Assembly (NCBI GenBank): GCA_024699855.1
Contig: JAMPIQ010000003.1
Span: 1,426,001 to 1,490,000, forward strand
Length of the DNA stretch: 64,000 nt
Reading direction: 5' to 3'
Source of the DNA: Aphelenchoides besseyi
Lineage: Eukaryota; Nematoda; Chromadorea; Rhabditida; Aphelenchoididae
Shown one piece after another: positions 21,898-33,846 of the stretch. How positions within the stretch are numbered: position 1 is the first letter of the stretch; the number at the start of each line of letters is the position of its first letter. The translations under genes were made by a program, and so were the position numbers. The notes under the pieces are model-generated. The model was not told the origin of the DNA and did not search any database. It worked only from the letters and a program-made list of their open reading frames with translations.

Positions 21898-22152
21898 TGC
21901 TCTCAAATTGAAAGCAAATGCTCAACTCCCGAATTGTCTTTAATGAGAACTGACAAAAGATACCGATAAGTTGCTTACTCGTTCACTTCCACTCGCTATT
22001 TTTGGGTTCATTGAGGAAATGGAAAAACCTGCTCGTAATTTCGTTGTTATCAGCCGCTTTATTAGTTGAATTACAACAACACGATCGAGAGATTGTATAC
22101 TTCGGTATCGTAAAGCTAATCGGAAGAGCGGTCACCGACAACCGTTTGCCTG

Positions 22153-24023
22153 TTATTCGCTCTTTGATTTTGTACTTTTGTTCGGAAATTTGCCGAATAG
22201 TCGAAACGAAAAACGGAAGGCATAACGTAGAACAACAAAGGAAACATAGAGAAGAAGAAAAACTAAGAGAATCAGAAATGCGAAGATATCCAAATTGTAG
22301 AATGCAATCACGTTCAATCTTCTGCCGTAGATGTCGAGACTCGAAGCGACGTCGAATCGCGCGGCAAACTCTGTGTAACGAAGAACCGCTTCTGCCGGAC
22401 TCATCGGTTTGTTTTGCATCATTTCGGAGGTTTCTTTCGCTCTCGCCGAGTATCTAAATCGGAATTGTGAACACCATCTCGGAATAAACTCACTCGGCGT
22501 TCTCGGTTATTGTCTTTATGGCGTTGATGATTACATTCGAGTCTGATAATTCGGTTTTGCCCAATGAAACTCCCAACTTTCGTTCTTCAAGCATCTTACA
22601 ATTTCGAAGCTGATCGCCGAATAGGGGCACACAAATGAGATTTGTGCCGTGAATACAAGCTTCAGCAATCGAATTGATTCCACCGTGAGTAAGAAAGCCG
22701 ATGACACGTTTATCAGCCAGCAAATCCAACTGTGGAGTCCACGATCGAGTGTGGAGGTTTGAGTGGTTGGCCGCAATATTATCACTTGAGTTTTCGTACT
22801 TCCAAATAAACGTGAGATCTGGGAAAGCGCTGAACGTGTCAAGGAAAGCTTGTTTAATTGCTGGCGGCATATTGGCGCTTTGAGCAATGGATCCGAACGA
22901 CACGAGTACCACACCGCGTTTTGAAGATGTCAAAATTTTCTCATATTCCTTAAAGTCGAGTATAACTATCATGTTCTGAAATCACTTACATCACTCAATG
23001 GCTTTGGTTTGTTCAAACCCAATCCTCCGACATTTATAATCTTGTGGGTGATCGGTTGCGGGTAGTTCAAATGTTCTTCGGCGTTTACAAAGACGTAGGA
23101 GCTCTCGCTCAATGCGTTCTGAATACAAGAATAGAACCATCATATAGACAACAAACCGCGAAATCAAACTCGGGGATTCGGATACGCACTACTTTTATAA
23201 CATCCCCGATAAAGTAGTTGAAAAAGAACAGTTCGGCCAATTTTGCGCCAATAAGGTTTTCCAAACGCTGCATGAAAGACATTTTGATTGGTGGAACTCG
23301 AAAGAATTCTGAAACAAAAACTTTCTAGTGAACTTTATTTCTACATACCTGGAACAAAAGAATAGGCGCTTGCAACTCCCATGTACGAGAGCATAGAGCT
23401 GCCGAGTGGAGTTGCTGATGCGGTAATGTACTTTTTGATTCCAATCTGTTTGTACAGAGCATATGGACATACGGTTAGAAACTCGGCTACTGCAATGTCG
23501 AATTTTTCGGCACGCAGATCGGCGAGCAACTTTCCATCGGTCAAGATACCTAAAGAGTCATAAAAGAATGGACTATTTGCTTACTTTCACAGGACAAAGC
23601 AAAAGCTTTCGAACAAGCAAGCATCGCCTAAAAGATCGAATAAAATCGTGTAAAGTTTATCGTACCTCAAAAGCCTTAATCGAATCTCCGGTATCCAATG
23701 TCCACGTTTGTTCTTGAACTTTGCTGAACGGATGATCTAACTCAAAGTCTTTGGGTCGTCGAATAATTCTTGCCAAATGACTTGAAGTCACATTGAGTAT
23801 CGGATCGTCTCCGGCGAGATCAGGTTCAAAAATCACCTAAAGACATTAGGCAAATAAACGAAACCCCACATACCACTTCATGTCCACCTTTAACGTACGT
23901 ATCCGCCAATTTACCCAAGAACATCAAATGTGAACGTCCAAATACCGGATTGACTATCAAGATCTTTAGAGAATTGACTGCAGATAAGCTTAAGAAGAAA
24001 AGGATAACGCTTGTAAACTGCAT
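22153..24023 (-). CDS. UDP-glucuronosyltransferase/glucosyltransferase (UGT)
   Basis: The start at 24023 gives a signal peptide (MQFTSVILFFLSLSAVNS) and the typical first strand KILIVNPVFGRSHLMFLGKL. Internal exons read FDIAVAEFLTVCPYALYKQ, then FVNAEEHLNYPQPITHKI, then the conserved VLVSFGSIAQSANMP. The UDP-sugar donor signature is intact: WTPQLDLLADKRVIGFLTHG, then NSIAEACIHGTNLICVPLFG, DQ. The C-terminus has a single transmembrane helix (YNLDIFAFLILLVFLLLYV) and a lysine tail, so the enzyme faces the ER lumen. The stop is at 22153-22155. UGTs join sugars to lipophilic compounds for detoxification or hormone inactivation. Two or three short introns break the central part, so exon edges there are approximate. 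No defect is seen. Confidence 0.9.
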
Positions 24024-25385
24024 TTTGAGTTCGATGCAAAGATAGAAGCAAAATGGAACAATCGTCAAATTTTATCTTTGCGTTCAGTTTCCATAGACAA
24101 ATTAGACTCAATTTCTGTTCGCCCTTCGACTTCATCAACTTTCACTTTGCGTTTAGGCACCTACTTATCACCGTTTTCGGTCTTATGAAACTCGAGCCAC
24201 TGGTATTTAAAATCGCTTTTCCAATGTCCGTTAACTGCATCGCAGCTCACAAAACTGTTTAAGCTCCGCCCAATATTGTACCGTGCACGTTCGCTGATTC
24301 GCAGTGATATCAAATTGGAGCCAAAGAATGCGAAAACTGGTTACGTGTACATTGCTGTCAGGCGTAATTGCAAGAGATTTGGGGATCAGAATTGTTGACT
24401 TAAACTCTCTAAGCAGATTGGAAAACATTCGTAATAAGCGTTTCGAATAAAATTTGATAAGAAAACGTTCTTTCGAATCACGAGAAGAACAAAAAAAGAC
24501 GATTGCTCTCGATTTAAACTTGAAAGTTCAATCATCAACGTCTTGTGATAAGGTATTGAATCGTGTACCGGAGAACACTGAGAAGCCAAAAGAGGAACTT
24601 CTAAGTTGAGAGAATTTCAATCAACTTTTTAGGTGCTTCGTGATTCACAGAATGCACTTGAAAGAGTATCAAACAGTATAAAAAACAATTTTGAATTCTC
24701 AGTTTCCTTACTCAAATTGCGATTCATTGGTTCCTGAAGAGCAGTAGTTGCAAGTAAAATTTACCAAAAGCTATTCAAAGATCTTTGTTCCAATTTCGTT
24801 GCCGGCTTTCTAGAATACCGATTGCAATGTAGCTGCCGAGCTCGTGTTTCAGATTACGGTCGTGACAAACGGTAACCAGTTTACTTCGACGCTTATTCGA
24901 TTAGGAATGTATTGTCTAATCAATTAAAGATCAAGTTCGTGGTTAATGTGTGTTTAAGAGCATCGCTGTTACGGAAACAACTCTCGAGAGTTAAAGATCG
25001 TTAAGTTTCCTTTCTACACAAAAACATGCGCCTGCAAACCCTTTTTTCAACAAGTTCAATTGAACAGACACAGAAACTGTAGTCATGTAATTGGCACAAA
25101 ACTTTCAGTCAGATGAATTAAAATACAACCATCGAGGGAACGTTTGAATACATCACTTTTCGTTCCAATTGCACGAAGGTTTTCTTGGTACGTTCATCTT
25201 CGGAAGTTGTCGCGGTCGATGTTTTGGTTCCTGTACTTGTTACAGAAATGCTGATGGATAGGAACGGTTTAACGCACAGAACGGTGAGAACAGTAGGAAG
25301 GAGTTTATGATGTTATTTGTGCCTTGTTTACACAATCGTTCAATCCAACAACATCCATGAAATGAAAAGTTTATTGGGAAGTAGA
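24024..25385. other. Intergenic, AT-rich, no gene seen
   Basis: Only short frames without domains or splice support. The left part is the presumed UGT promoter. Confidence 0.6.
25370..25375 (-). terminator. Poly(A) signal of the 25.4-kb microprotein gene
   Basis: AATAAA on the minus strand lies 11 bp after the stop codon of the small membrane protein and supports that gene being transcribed. Confidence 0.55.
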
Positions 25386-25610
25386 TTACAACATTTCAAT
25401 TGCTCTTCTTTCGACATTCTTCGGATCCAACCAATACTCCTGAAATACAGAAAGATGAACAGTCCACTCAACAAACCTTACTCTAATGAGATACGCAATC
25501 GTAGACAACCATAACAAAAGCAAAGCCCAACCCATGTAGCAGATTTTGGTCGCTTGAATCTGCGCACTTTCTTCGGCCGTCAGATTGTAACTCTTGAAGA
25601 AGGGCCACAT
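25386..25610 (-). CDS. Single-pass membrane microprotein (60 or 74 residues)
   Basis: The ATG at 25610 opens MWPFFKSYNLTAEESAQIQ, followed by one hydrophobic helix (ICYMGWALLLLWLSTIAYLI) and a short charged tail (EYWLDPKNVERRAIEML). A 42-bp segment with GTAAGG and TTTCAG ends lies between helix and tail; it contains no stop and is divisible by three, so retained-intron (74 residues) and spliced (60 residues) forms are both possible. AATAAA is 11 bp after the stop. The N-terminal helix pattern faintly recalls PEN-2, but PEN-2 is about 100 residues with more membrane segments, so I do not assign it. Small mitochondrial or ER subunits share this size and layout. Confidence 0.6.
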   Translation of the reverse strand: MWPFFKSYNLTAEESAQIQATKICYMGWALLLLWLSTIAYLIRVRFVEWTVHLSVFQEYWLDPKNVERRAIEML

Positions 25611-26730
25611 TGGCAGTTTAGATAGATGGTCTTCAAAGTAAAATTGAAACTTTGATTTTAAGTTTTCGAAACATAAACGTCTGAAATTTGATAAGAAGAT
25701 TTCGGTGAGCAGATCTTGTTCGTTTGAACAGCTGGCAACTTCGAGGGTAAACGCTTTAAAACGTTCAATTGACGTTCAATCGCTGAAACAATTCGCATCG
25801 AAAAGAAGTTGTGTTTACACCAAAATGCTAAGAACTCTAATTTCTACCATCGGATGTCTTCATTTCATGTTCAACGAAAATATAACTATTGGGTAGTCAT
25901 TATGAGAAGAACGATGTTTCCTTCGAAGCTTGTTGCCAAACAAACATTGATCATAATTTGACGTCTTTTTGTGTTCGAATAACTATCAACATGTTAACCA
26001 TCTTGCCACTCCAGTAAGTAGCCTCTGCAGTTTATGAATCAGAGAACATGAGTCCCCAGTTATTTCAAAATACTCGAAGAGAGATGGAGGGTTGCAAAGT
26101 TCGGAGAAGATTTCCAAATGGAATTCTACGTCACGAAAAACGTCAGTGAGCGCACGTGGAGCGGCTTTTGCTCAAAAAAGCGCCAGCAGCCAAGGGTTCG
26201 TACTTCGGGGAAAAACACGAGCAGAAGGAGGGCGTGCTGCTCGTTCTCGCCTGCTGTTTACTTTTGCCTCATTTCTCCGGTCGATTCGTTGATCTCAAAA
26301 ACACATGCTCTTCACTGCGGAACTTTTAATCAAATGATTCGCTTTTTTCATCATCTTCAGTTTCGAACATCACTTGAACTTTTTACCGGAACGTTTGGGA
26401 ATTTCAAAATCCAATTTTCTGTTCGTCCTTAAAACCAAAAGCCCAACAATAACAGACGACTATTTTGTTCGAACATCAGAAATCTGTTTCCGGCTTCACG
26501 GCTTTTTTGGCCACCAAGACGATGTATAAGAAGCCGAAAAGCAAACGAAAAAGAATTCGAAACGTACTGCCATTCCGTTGGGTTTACTCGGAAGTCGAAA
26601 TAAACGTCCGAAAAGATCCGAAATTCGCGCATGACCTCGTTCGATACTCTTCGTGATTCCATTTGTTTCACGAGAATTACGCTAAAATCTTAAAACCTCT
26701 GTTCTCTTATTTTGATCAACTTTCAGAAGA
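25611..26730. other. Intergenic, no gene seen
   Basis: No supported coding frame. A TTTCAG acceptor 4 bp before the ATG at 26731 suggests the right end is an outron of the next gene. Confidence 0.55.
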
Positions 26731-28006
26731 ATGTGGTCAAACATTGCGGTTTTCGTTATTCTCGTATTGAACCTGTCCGTGACTACTGAAGCCAAGGGCG
26801 GTCGAGGTGGCGGTGGTCGAGGTGGAGGTCGATCGGGTGGCTTTGGTGGAGGTCGATCGGGTGGCTTTGGTGGACACAGTCGAGGTTCGAGTGGTGCACG
26901 ATCCGGTGGCTGGTTCGGATCTACAAGCTCAGGCAGTAAGATGAACCAATAGATTTTCTTCATACCTTAACTTGCAGGTTCTCGCACCAGTTCACGTGGT
27001 GCGTACGTGCACAATTATAATACAAAACCCACGTAAGAAATTGAAATGATTGGCAAAATAATACGCAATCAAAATTTTAGATACAACTCGGGAACTGGCC
27101 GCGGTTCAATGGCTCACTCACGAGCCTTCAAAACGGCGTTTGTCGGTGGTGCTGCTTCAGGTGCCACTCGTGACTATGTTCGCTATCACGGCAGCACTCC
27201 AATCATCTACAATCCTGGAGGTTCGTACACATACTACGGACGACCGTACATTTTCGTTCATTCGTCTTATTATCACCACGGATACTCGGGAAGCTCCCAC
27301 CACAGTTCATCAGATTTGAATCCTTATTGTCGTATGCCGTTGAATCAACTTGTAACTTATGATTCTTCCTCGTCTATCATTTCCAATTTGCCAACTGATG
27401 ATACGAATATGACAGAAACGATGACAACTGAAAGTTTATTCAACTTGACAATCAATTACTTAAATTATTCCTATGAGGAAAGAGAGACCATGAGCAACTC
27501 GTTTATCTCAAAAGTAGGTACTCATTTGCTAACGTGCAATTCGTTTCTTTAGCTTCGATTTCCAAATGGTTCACAGCCATCGGAACTAATTTGGAAATGT
27601 GGATACACGGAAGTTTGTTGCGGTACTGAATGTTGTGAATTCAAAGAGGAGCTTCCCGATTTGAGTCTACCAACCTCGATGGGAATGTGAGTAGTGGATT
27701 TGAATGTCGCAAACAGTCATTTTATTTCAGCGTTTTCCTTTGTCTTTTCATGCTTCTGATGGGTTGCTCGGTGTATGAGCGTTACAATAAGCACAAACGT
27801 GAAAAGACATTAGCAGAATTAAACTTAGAAAGAAATCGGAACAGAGAAGAAACGGTCGAAATGAATCCAAGCAGTAAGTTCACGATGGAAATGCTCGAAA
27901 TTGCTTCTCTTAAGATTACTACTCACCACATCCAAACTACTATCCACAAACAGAGAATCCGTACTCCGATCCTACTGAACGACTTTACTCATCAGTTCGA
28001 GCTTGA
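26731..28006 (+). CDS. Glycine-rich CX-module transmembrane protein
   Basis: The start at 26731 lies 4 bp after TTTCAG. A signal peptide (MWSNIAVFVILVLNLSVTTE) precedes a Gly/Arg/Ser-rich segment with two copies of a 24-bp unit (GGRSGGFG). Then comes a Tyr/His-rich region (YYGRPYIFVHSSYYHH, PYCRMPLNQL) and the CX module, a nematode Cys motif: WKCGYTEVCCGTECCEF. A transmembrane helix (VFLCLFMLLMGCSVYERY) and a basic cytoplasmic segment follow. Removing a 45-bp intron near 27874-27918 gives a Tyr/Pro-rich tail (DYYSPHPNYYPQ, ERLYSSVRA) with the stop at 28004-28006; leaving it in gives a different tail to 28064. I prefer the spliced form because it adds Tyr/Pro motifs like those of the second CX gene. 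Five introns, all short. Function unknown; a surface or epidermal adhesive role is inference. Confidence 0.8.
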
Positions 28007-28409
28007 CGATATGATCTGCAATGACGCTAACGATTACGAGTCCACAGCATTGATCTCTTCTTAAGTTATTAGGTTTGCGTTTAATAAACGTCACTTTCCA
28101 ATTGAACATAGTCGAAAGTTGCATAGATATAATTAGGTTTTTGTACGAGAGATTGTTCGAAAATGCTTCTGAAATCTTTACAAGCTTAGAATAATGGCTG
28201 TTTACTTCATACGTCACATCTCTGATCAAATCAAATTAATTTTCAGTAGGACATCGCGTAAATCGATGGACAAACTCAGCATCTTTAGTAAGCATCTTTC
28301 CAGGTTTTGGCGCTCTTTTTCGTAACATGCTTTCGAAAAGCGTTTTGTTTTTCTTGTTCTGAAGCCACTGAAATTGGTCGAACATCGTGATCGGGAATCC
28401 CAGATTGAA

Positions 28410-29262
28410 ATGTCGAATAACGACGTGAAATGGATGGTAAGAAAATGAGTTTAGGACAATAGATCAACGAATTTTATAGTTGACTCACGCATTCATCTAC
28501 GCTTTATTCTACATTGCGCCTATGAGCGTCGTCTTATTCCTGGATAATGGAAATTTGGACGATTACAAAATCTGCAATCAAACCGGAGTGCTGGAGGAGG
28601 TTCGCATACAGATTTGGCGACAAAAGAAAGAAGTGAGTCCACTATCAAAACGAATTTTATTGTTGAATTTTAGTGTGCTTGGAATACTAATGTCACCGAA
28701 GGCACTATTCAGTTCATCGAGAAATGGGGTCGTTGGCCGCAAACAATTACGCACGTTCTTTATGCTCCTGTGTGCCTGACAACTTTGCTCCTCTTTTACT
28801 TCGCTATCTGTTGTGCACATTATTGTGCCTATTCGCACACATTAATACCTAGTCATGAACGTTGGGTATCAAAGTTGTGGGTTTGGTTAAAAGTTGAAAT
28901 TTTTGCATTCGTGCCGTTTACGTTTGTTACCATGTATCCTGCATTCGTTACTTCAGATGTTTTGGATGCCTATGCGAGATTTATGCCTACATACCTCTCG
29001 CACTATATTCTTTCTTTGCTTTTTCAACACAATGCGTTAATAACCGTAAGTTATTAGTCAAAGTTGATAATAACAGTTTTTTTAGATTGAGAAATATCAT
29101 AGAGATGATGGTATGGAATATCAAGGTTCGATCGATGCGATAATTAACAGTCTTACTCAATTGACCGACAGACTTCAGCTCTATTCCAACAAACACTCTC
29201 AAAAGCCAATTTACTCGGTCACAATAGACGAAATCGGACTGAAAGAACATCCTCTCAAGTAA
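28410..29262 (+). CDS. Four-pass membrane protein of unknown function
   Basis: Four exons join in frame from ATG 28410 (MSNNDVKWM) to the stop at 29260-29262. Four hydrophobic helices are visible: FIYALFYIAPMSVVLFL, TTLLLFYFAICCAHYCAY, IFAFVPFTFVTMYPAFV and YLSHYILSLLFQHNALI. The loop between the first two carries an N-glycosylation site (NVTEGTIQF) and Cys residues, as in a lumenal or extracellular loop. The tail is soluble (SLTQLTDRLQLYSNKHSQ). Introns of 42-60 bp have canonical ends. AATAAA is at 29339. I do not recognise the family. It follows the CX-module gene by about 400 bp on the same strand, so operonic co-expression is possible. An upstream ATG near 28264 could add residues but is out of frame unless spliced. 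Confidence 0.65.
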
Positions 29263-30116
29263 CTGTTCTGCTTGATTCTTTCAATTGTCTATCTCAAAAA
29301 TTGATCGTTACTCCTATGTTGTGTGTATAACGTCAACCAATAAATGAAGATTTTTTGCTTATGCTTTCAATTCGATCGATCAACAAAGCAAACAAACGCT
29401 TTAAGGACGCTGATACGAACAGTGGCATCCAGATGACAGAAGCCCAAGGACCTCTCGTTGAAGTCTACAGACCTGAACAGAAGGCAAATGCACGAATTGC
29501 TGGAAAGTTTGCAGACGTGAAAACAAATCAAAAGCATTTCAAAAGATCGCAAGTCAACTGCGTTCAGAGAAATGGCCGAGGACTTCGTTTTCCGGTCCTT
29601 TGAACCACTGTACTTTGGAATGCGATTCCCATCGATCACATTGGTTGTCTGCTGATGCAATTTAACTGCTATAATCGTCTTCACGATTGAAAACAAGTCG
29701 ACATTCCAACAAACTTGACGACCGTTGACACTCCATCGACGATTCTTCGAACGAAAACTCGATGGGCGGCCGCCAAAAAAGCGTTTGATTTCGCCGCCGT
29801 CCGTTCGCTCGGCGTTTATTTCGCTCACAAGACGATTCGATGCTTCAGAACTTCACGGCGATTCCACTCGTTTTGTGCCGAAAAATTGAATTCTGAATCG
29901 TGTTCCACACGCCAATTCTTCGAGAAAACTTGCTCGATGCTTGCACATTAAAGTTGTCAAGAACTTCGAAGGGCTTTTGGATCGCCAGTTTTTAGGCCCA
30001 TTCAATTTCATTTTGTTTTCGACGTCAACACTTTCATTTCGTTCGTTGGACTGCGATTTCTCGCGTTTTGATTCCGCTCTTCAACTGCTCCCAATCTCGA
30101 ATTGTTGCTTTCAGAA
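29263..30116. other. Intergenic, no firm gene
   Basis: A frame from 29355 (+) and one over 29367-29828 (-) overlap. Neither has a domain, signal peptide or splice-supported extension. The right end holds a TTTCAG acceptor 2 bp before the kinase start. Confidence 0.5.
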
Positions 30117-32199
30117 ATGGCGCCAACAACGACCAGTACCAAACCAACACTGAAAGAGGTGCCGAGCATCGTGAACGGTAAACACGGCGGCCGGATGGTC
30201 GCATTCGAACGTGGACGTTTCCTTGGCAAAGGCGGCTTTGCACGTTGCTACGAGCTCATCGACAAGGCGAAAGAGCGAGTTTACGCGGGCAAAGTGATCT
30301 CAAAGACGATTCTGATAAAGAAGTCACAACGAGACAAGGTTACTGACATCTCTTAAGATTTCAGAGTCAATTCGCTTGTTTAGGTGATGCAAGAAGTGAT
30401 GATCCACGCGACATTGAAGCACCCGAATGTCGTCCGATTGGACGGACACTTTGAGGATGCCGATAACGTGTACGTTCTGTTGGAATTGTGTGCACGACGG
30501 TCGTTGATGGAATTGCATAAACGACGCCGAACGGTCACCGAACCAGAAGCGCGCTACTTCACTCATCAAGTTGGTTGGAGGTTTTCGAATATTTTTTCCA
30601 TTATGTTTGTTTAGGTCGTTGCTGGTTGTCAATATCTTCACAATTTGAAGATCATTCATCGCGACTTGAAGTTGGGAAACCTGTTCCTAAACGACGATAT
30701 GGTCCTCAAAATCGGAGACTTCGGATTGGCGACAAAGGTTGAATTCGACGGTCAGCAAAAGCAGACGTTGTGCGGGACTCCGAATTATATTGCGCCGGAG
30801 ATGTTGTTGAAGATGGGACATTCGTACGGTGTTGATGTGTGGGCGATTGGTTGCATTTTGTACACGTTGCTTGTTGGAAAGCCGCCATTCGAAACCGAGT
30901 CGTTGAAAGTGAGTTCGAATCGAAATGTCGTTGAATTGATTGTTTTTAGCAAACTTACGCAAAGATTCGTCGCAACGAGTACATCATTCCGACTCGTATT
31001 GGTCAACACGCACACGAGATTATTGCCGCATTGTTGGCACCGCAGCCGGAAAATCGACCGAGTGTTTTCGAGATTCCAAAATACAAGTTCTTTTCTCGTG
31101 GCTTCATGCCCGACGCCTTGCCGGTTTCTTGTTTGGTTTCTGCACCACGTTTCAATCACGAAAACGTATCTGGTGGAATGATCGAGGTTACTTCAAGAGT
31201 GATTTTTTCATCTAATCTCTCGGTTTTAGCCGGATACTCGTCTTGGCAACGTCTTGCAACCGGCGGCTGGAACGCGTCACGAACCGGTTCAAGATGCCGC
31301 TTCGATGATCGTTCACAACCGAAAGGGTAATGAAAACGACGAGATTCCAATTATCGAGCATTTGAACAACATGGCGATTCAATTGTCGCCGTTCTATTAT
31401 AAACCGGGAGAGCCAACGCAGAACTACGAACGTCAGTCTCCTTCTACTCAACTATTTCCAACCGAAATATTTTAGTTAGCGTTCACGATGAACATCCAGC
31501 GAGTGCACCGGTCTTTTGGGTTTCCAAATGGGTTGACTACTCGAACAAATATGGTCTATCATATCAACTTTGTGACGATACTGTTGGTTGTCTTTTCAAT
31601 GACAACACGAAGATTTTGGTTGATCCAACTGGAAAGTAAGTTTTCGTATTCAACTTTCACTTCTAATGCATCGTTTCAGCCAAATGCAATACGTCGATGT
31701 GACTGGTACCGAATCGTACTATACGTCCGTTCAATATCCGAGTACATTGGAGAAGAAGGTCGTTTTGCTCAAATACTTCCGCTCATACATGATGAAACAC
31801 TTGTTGGCGGCCGGCGAATCGTTGCCACGACGTGGTCAAGAGTTTGCTCGCTTCCCGTGGTTGAGCTCGTGGTTCCGCACATCATCCGCAATCGTTCTGC
31901 TGATGACCGATGGTACATTACAACTAAACTTCTTTGCTGTAAGTTTCATTTTGGCAAACTGATCTCAAGCTTTTGACTTTCAGGACCACACAAAAATCAT
32001 TGTTTGTCCGCAAATGCAAGCCGTCACTTTCATCGACAACAATCGCCTACCACACACCTACAAACTTCAGCATTTGAACGAGGTCGGATGTTCGCACGAA
32101 CTTCGTAAACGTTTGAAATACGCAAAGACGATGGTGGATCGGCTTTTGAATCGTGGAACTAACGGAGCGTTGTGTAACAGTGCAACTGAAACAAATTAG
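30117..32199 (+). CDS. plk-1: Polo-like kinase (mitotic Ser/Thr kinase)
   Basis: Polo-like kinases drive mitotic entry, centrosome maturation and cytokinesis. The start at 30117 follows TTTCAG by 2 bp. The kinase domain is complete: [13 protein letters not shown] (Gly loop), AGKVISK (catalytic Lys), [12 protein letters not shown] (catalytic loop), KIGDFGLAT (DFG) and the T-loop [15 protein letters not shown] with the activating Thr. Two polo boxes follow. Box 1 holds [20 protein letters not shown] with the phosphopeptide-binding Trp; box 2 holds DHTKIIVCP with the His-Lys pincer. So phosphopeptide docking should work. Seven to eight exons with introns of 40-50 bp join in frame; the stop is at 32197-32199. 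Nematodes have plk-1 and close relatives, so the exact ortholog is not certain. No defect is seen. Confidence 0.93.
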
Positions 32200-32273
32200 C
32201 GCGACAATATGGCATCTAAAATTGGAACACGTCTTGTATTTGTTTGACATCAAAACGAACATCGAAAAGGGAG

Positions 32274-32292
32274 TTCTCTCTCTCTCTCTCTA
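32274..32292. repeat. (TC)n microsatellite in the kinase 3' region
   Basis: About nine TC units lie some 75 bp after the polo-like kinase stop, probably in its 3' untranslated region. Confidence 0.8.
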
Positions 32293-33000
32293 TAACATTG
32301 GTCTTTTTCCTTTTTAATTTTACTGTGTCCATCTGTCTATTTTTGGAGTATGTGAAAAGAAGTAAAGCAGTTGTCTTGCTGCTGAACTGATACCATTGAG
32401 GTTATGGTCGCTGAAAGATCGTTCTGAGGAATGTGATGTTCATGAAACAAAAGTTGAAAGAACTTAATCCGCTTTGCGTCTCGTCAGAAACGTACACGTG
32501 TATTGGAATGAGTTGGAGAAGTTGACGTTGCCGTTTTCGATAATCAAAATGCAAAAACAAACAAATGGACTTTGAATCGGAGTTTCACACCGATAAGCAC
32601 AAGGCACGACTACGTACATCAGATGATCGAACAGTAGTGATTTGCATTTTAATGTTCGAAGGTTCGCAGATTCACGTAATTGTCTGCAATCAGAAGGTTG
32701 TTTGTCGATCAACTTAGCAAACAAAAAAACAACAGAAAATCATGTTGCTATCAATTTTCGATCAGCCGATAGACATAAAAATGCAAATCGTTCTTTTTTT
32801 CTTCCGTTTAATTTAACAGAAAAGTGCGAACTGTCATCGCGAAACGTCCGAATTGTAATCTGATAGTCCAATTGGCCATTTGTGTAACGCGTGTATTGAA
32901 CTGACGTTACAGGTTATGTTTAGACCATGTCTATGTTTATGTGAATACGCGAAGAATTCGTATAAATGTAACAGTAAAATGCTGTTTAGAGGTCAGCAAC
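32293..33000. other. Intergenic, no gene seen
   Basis: No supported frame. A TTTAG acceptor lies about 12 bp before the ATG of the P-glycoprotein fragment at 33001, suggesting that its outron signal survives. Confidence 0.5.
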
Positions 33001-33535
33001 ATGACTAAACCGAAGGTGATTCCGAATCCATTTTCTACAAAAATGAAGTCTCCGGACATGTCGATTGACATCAATGGTGGACAAAAGGTTCAGCCTGCGA
33101 GTTTTCGTGATATGATGCGATATGCCGAACGTTTCGATTGGATTTTGGCTTCAATAGGAATTCTGCTCAGCTGCGTACACGGTTGCTTACCGGCTTGCAA
33201 TATGATCATCTTTCGTGGAATCACTCAGACGTTGATACACGCACAGTCCGATTACAACGCCGGTCACTTGGATTTGAGTTCCTTTACCTCATCAATGATC
33301 TTGTACATCTCTTTGTATTTGACTCACGGCATAGTGACTTTCATCATCGGATACATTTCGGTGAGTTTACGTAACCTAATTTGGCTACTTACACCAAATG
33401 TTCTTTGCATCACAACGTAACAGAGGTTTTGGATCTTTGCTTTTATACTCAAATGTCGTCATTTGCATTTGGAACACGTGTCCGAATTTACGTTGGAGAA
33501 AATGACGATTCGCTAGCCAACTCGACGCGTAAATT
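33001..33535 (+). pseudogene. Decayed 5' fragment of a P-glycoprotein gene
   Basis: The first exon (MTKPKVIPNPF onward) reads like the opening of the full gene 850 bp downstream: ASFRDMMRYAERFDWILASI against [20 protein letters not shown], and MIIFRGITQTLIHAQSDYNA against [20 protein letters not shown]. The donor after the third hydrophobic stretch is kept. The next exon is degenerate: only KCRHLHLEHV and LTLEKM-like remnants align, then a stop. Nothing resembling later transmembrane or nucleotide-binding exons follows before the intact gene starts. It is a truncated tandem duplicate. A spliced short protein is possible but would hold only one or two helices. Confidence 0.75.
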
Positions 33536-33846
33536 TATCACACAAACGAGATTTGCGTTTATTAACCTCGATCATCAAGTTTTGTTATCTATCTAGGAGG
33601 TAAGGCGGAGCTGATTGTTCTGGTTGGAAAACAATTTGTCTGGTCATTTGGTTTCAATGATCTCGAACGTTTAAAGTCCAATGCTTTTTGAAATAGCCGC
33701 TGAGTTGGAAGCGAACACGTGTATCGGATATGCATCGCTCCACCTATTTGCCGTGCTTAAAGGTCATTCTTTCGGATGAATATAAACCCAAGAGACTGTA
33801 CTCGTAGCGTTCACAGTTCTACGATTCATTTCTTGTGCTCATCTTC

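Noticed and set aside
25386..25610. PEN-2 (gamma-secretase subunit) as identity
   Set aside because: Only the first helix pattern is vaguely similar; length and number of helices do not fit.
29355..29828. Facing frames of 82 and 153 residues
   Set aside because: Fully overlapping on opposite strands with no domain or supporting signals.
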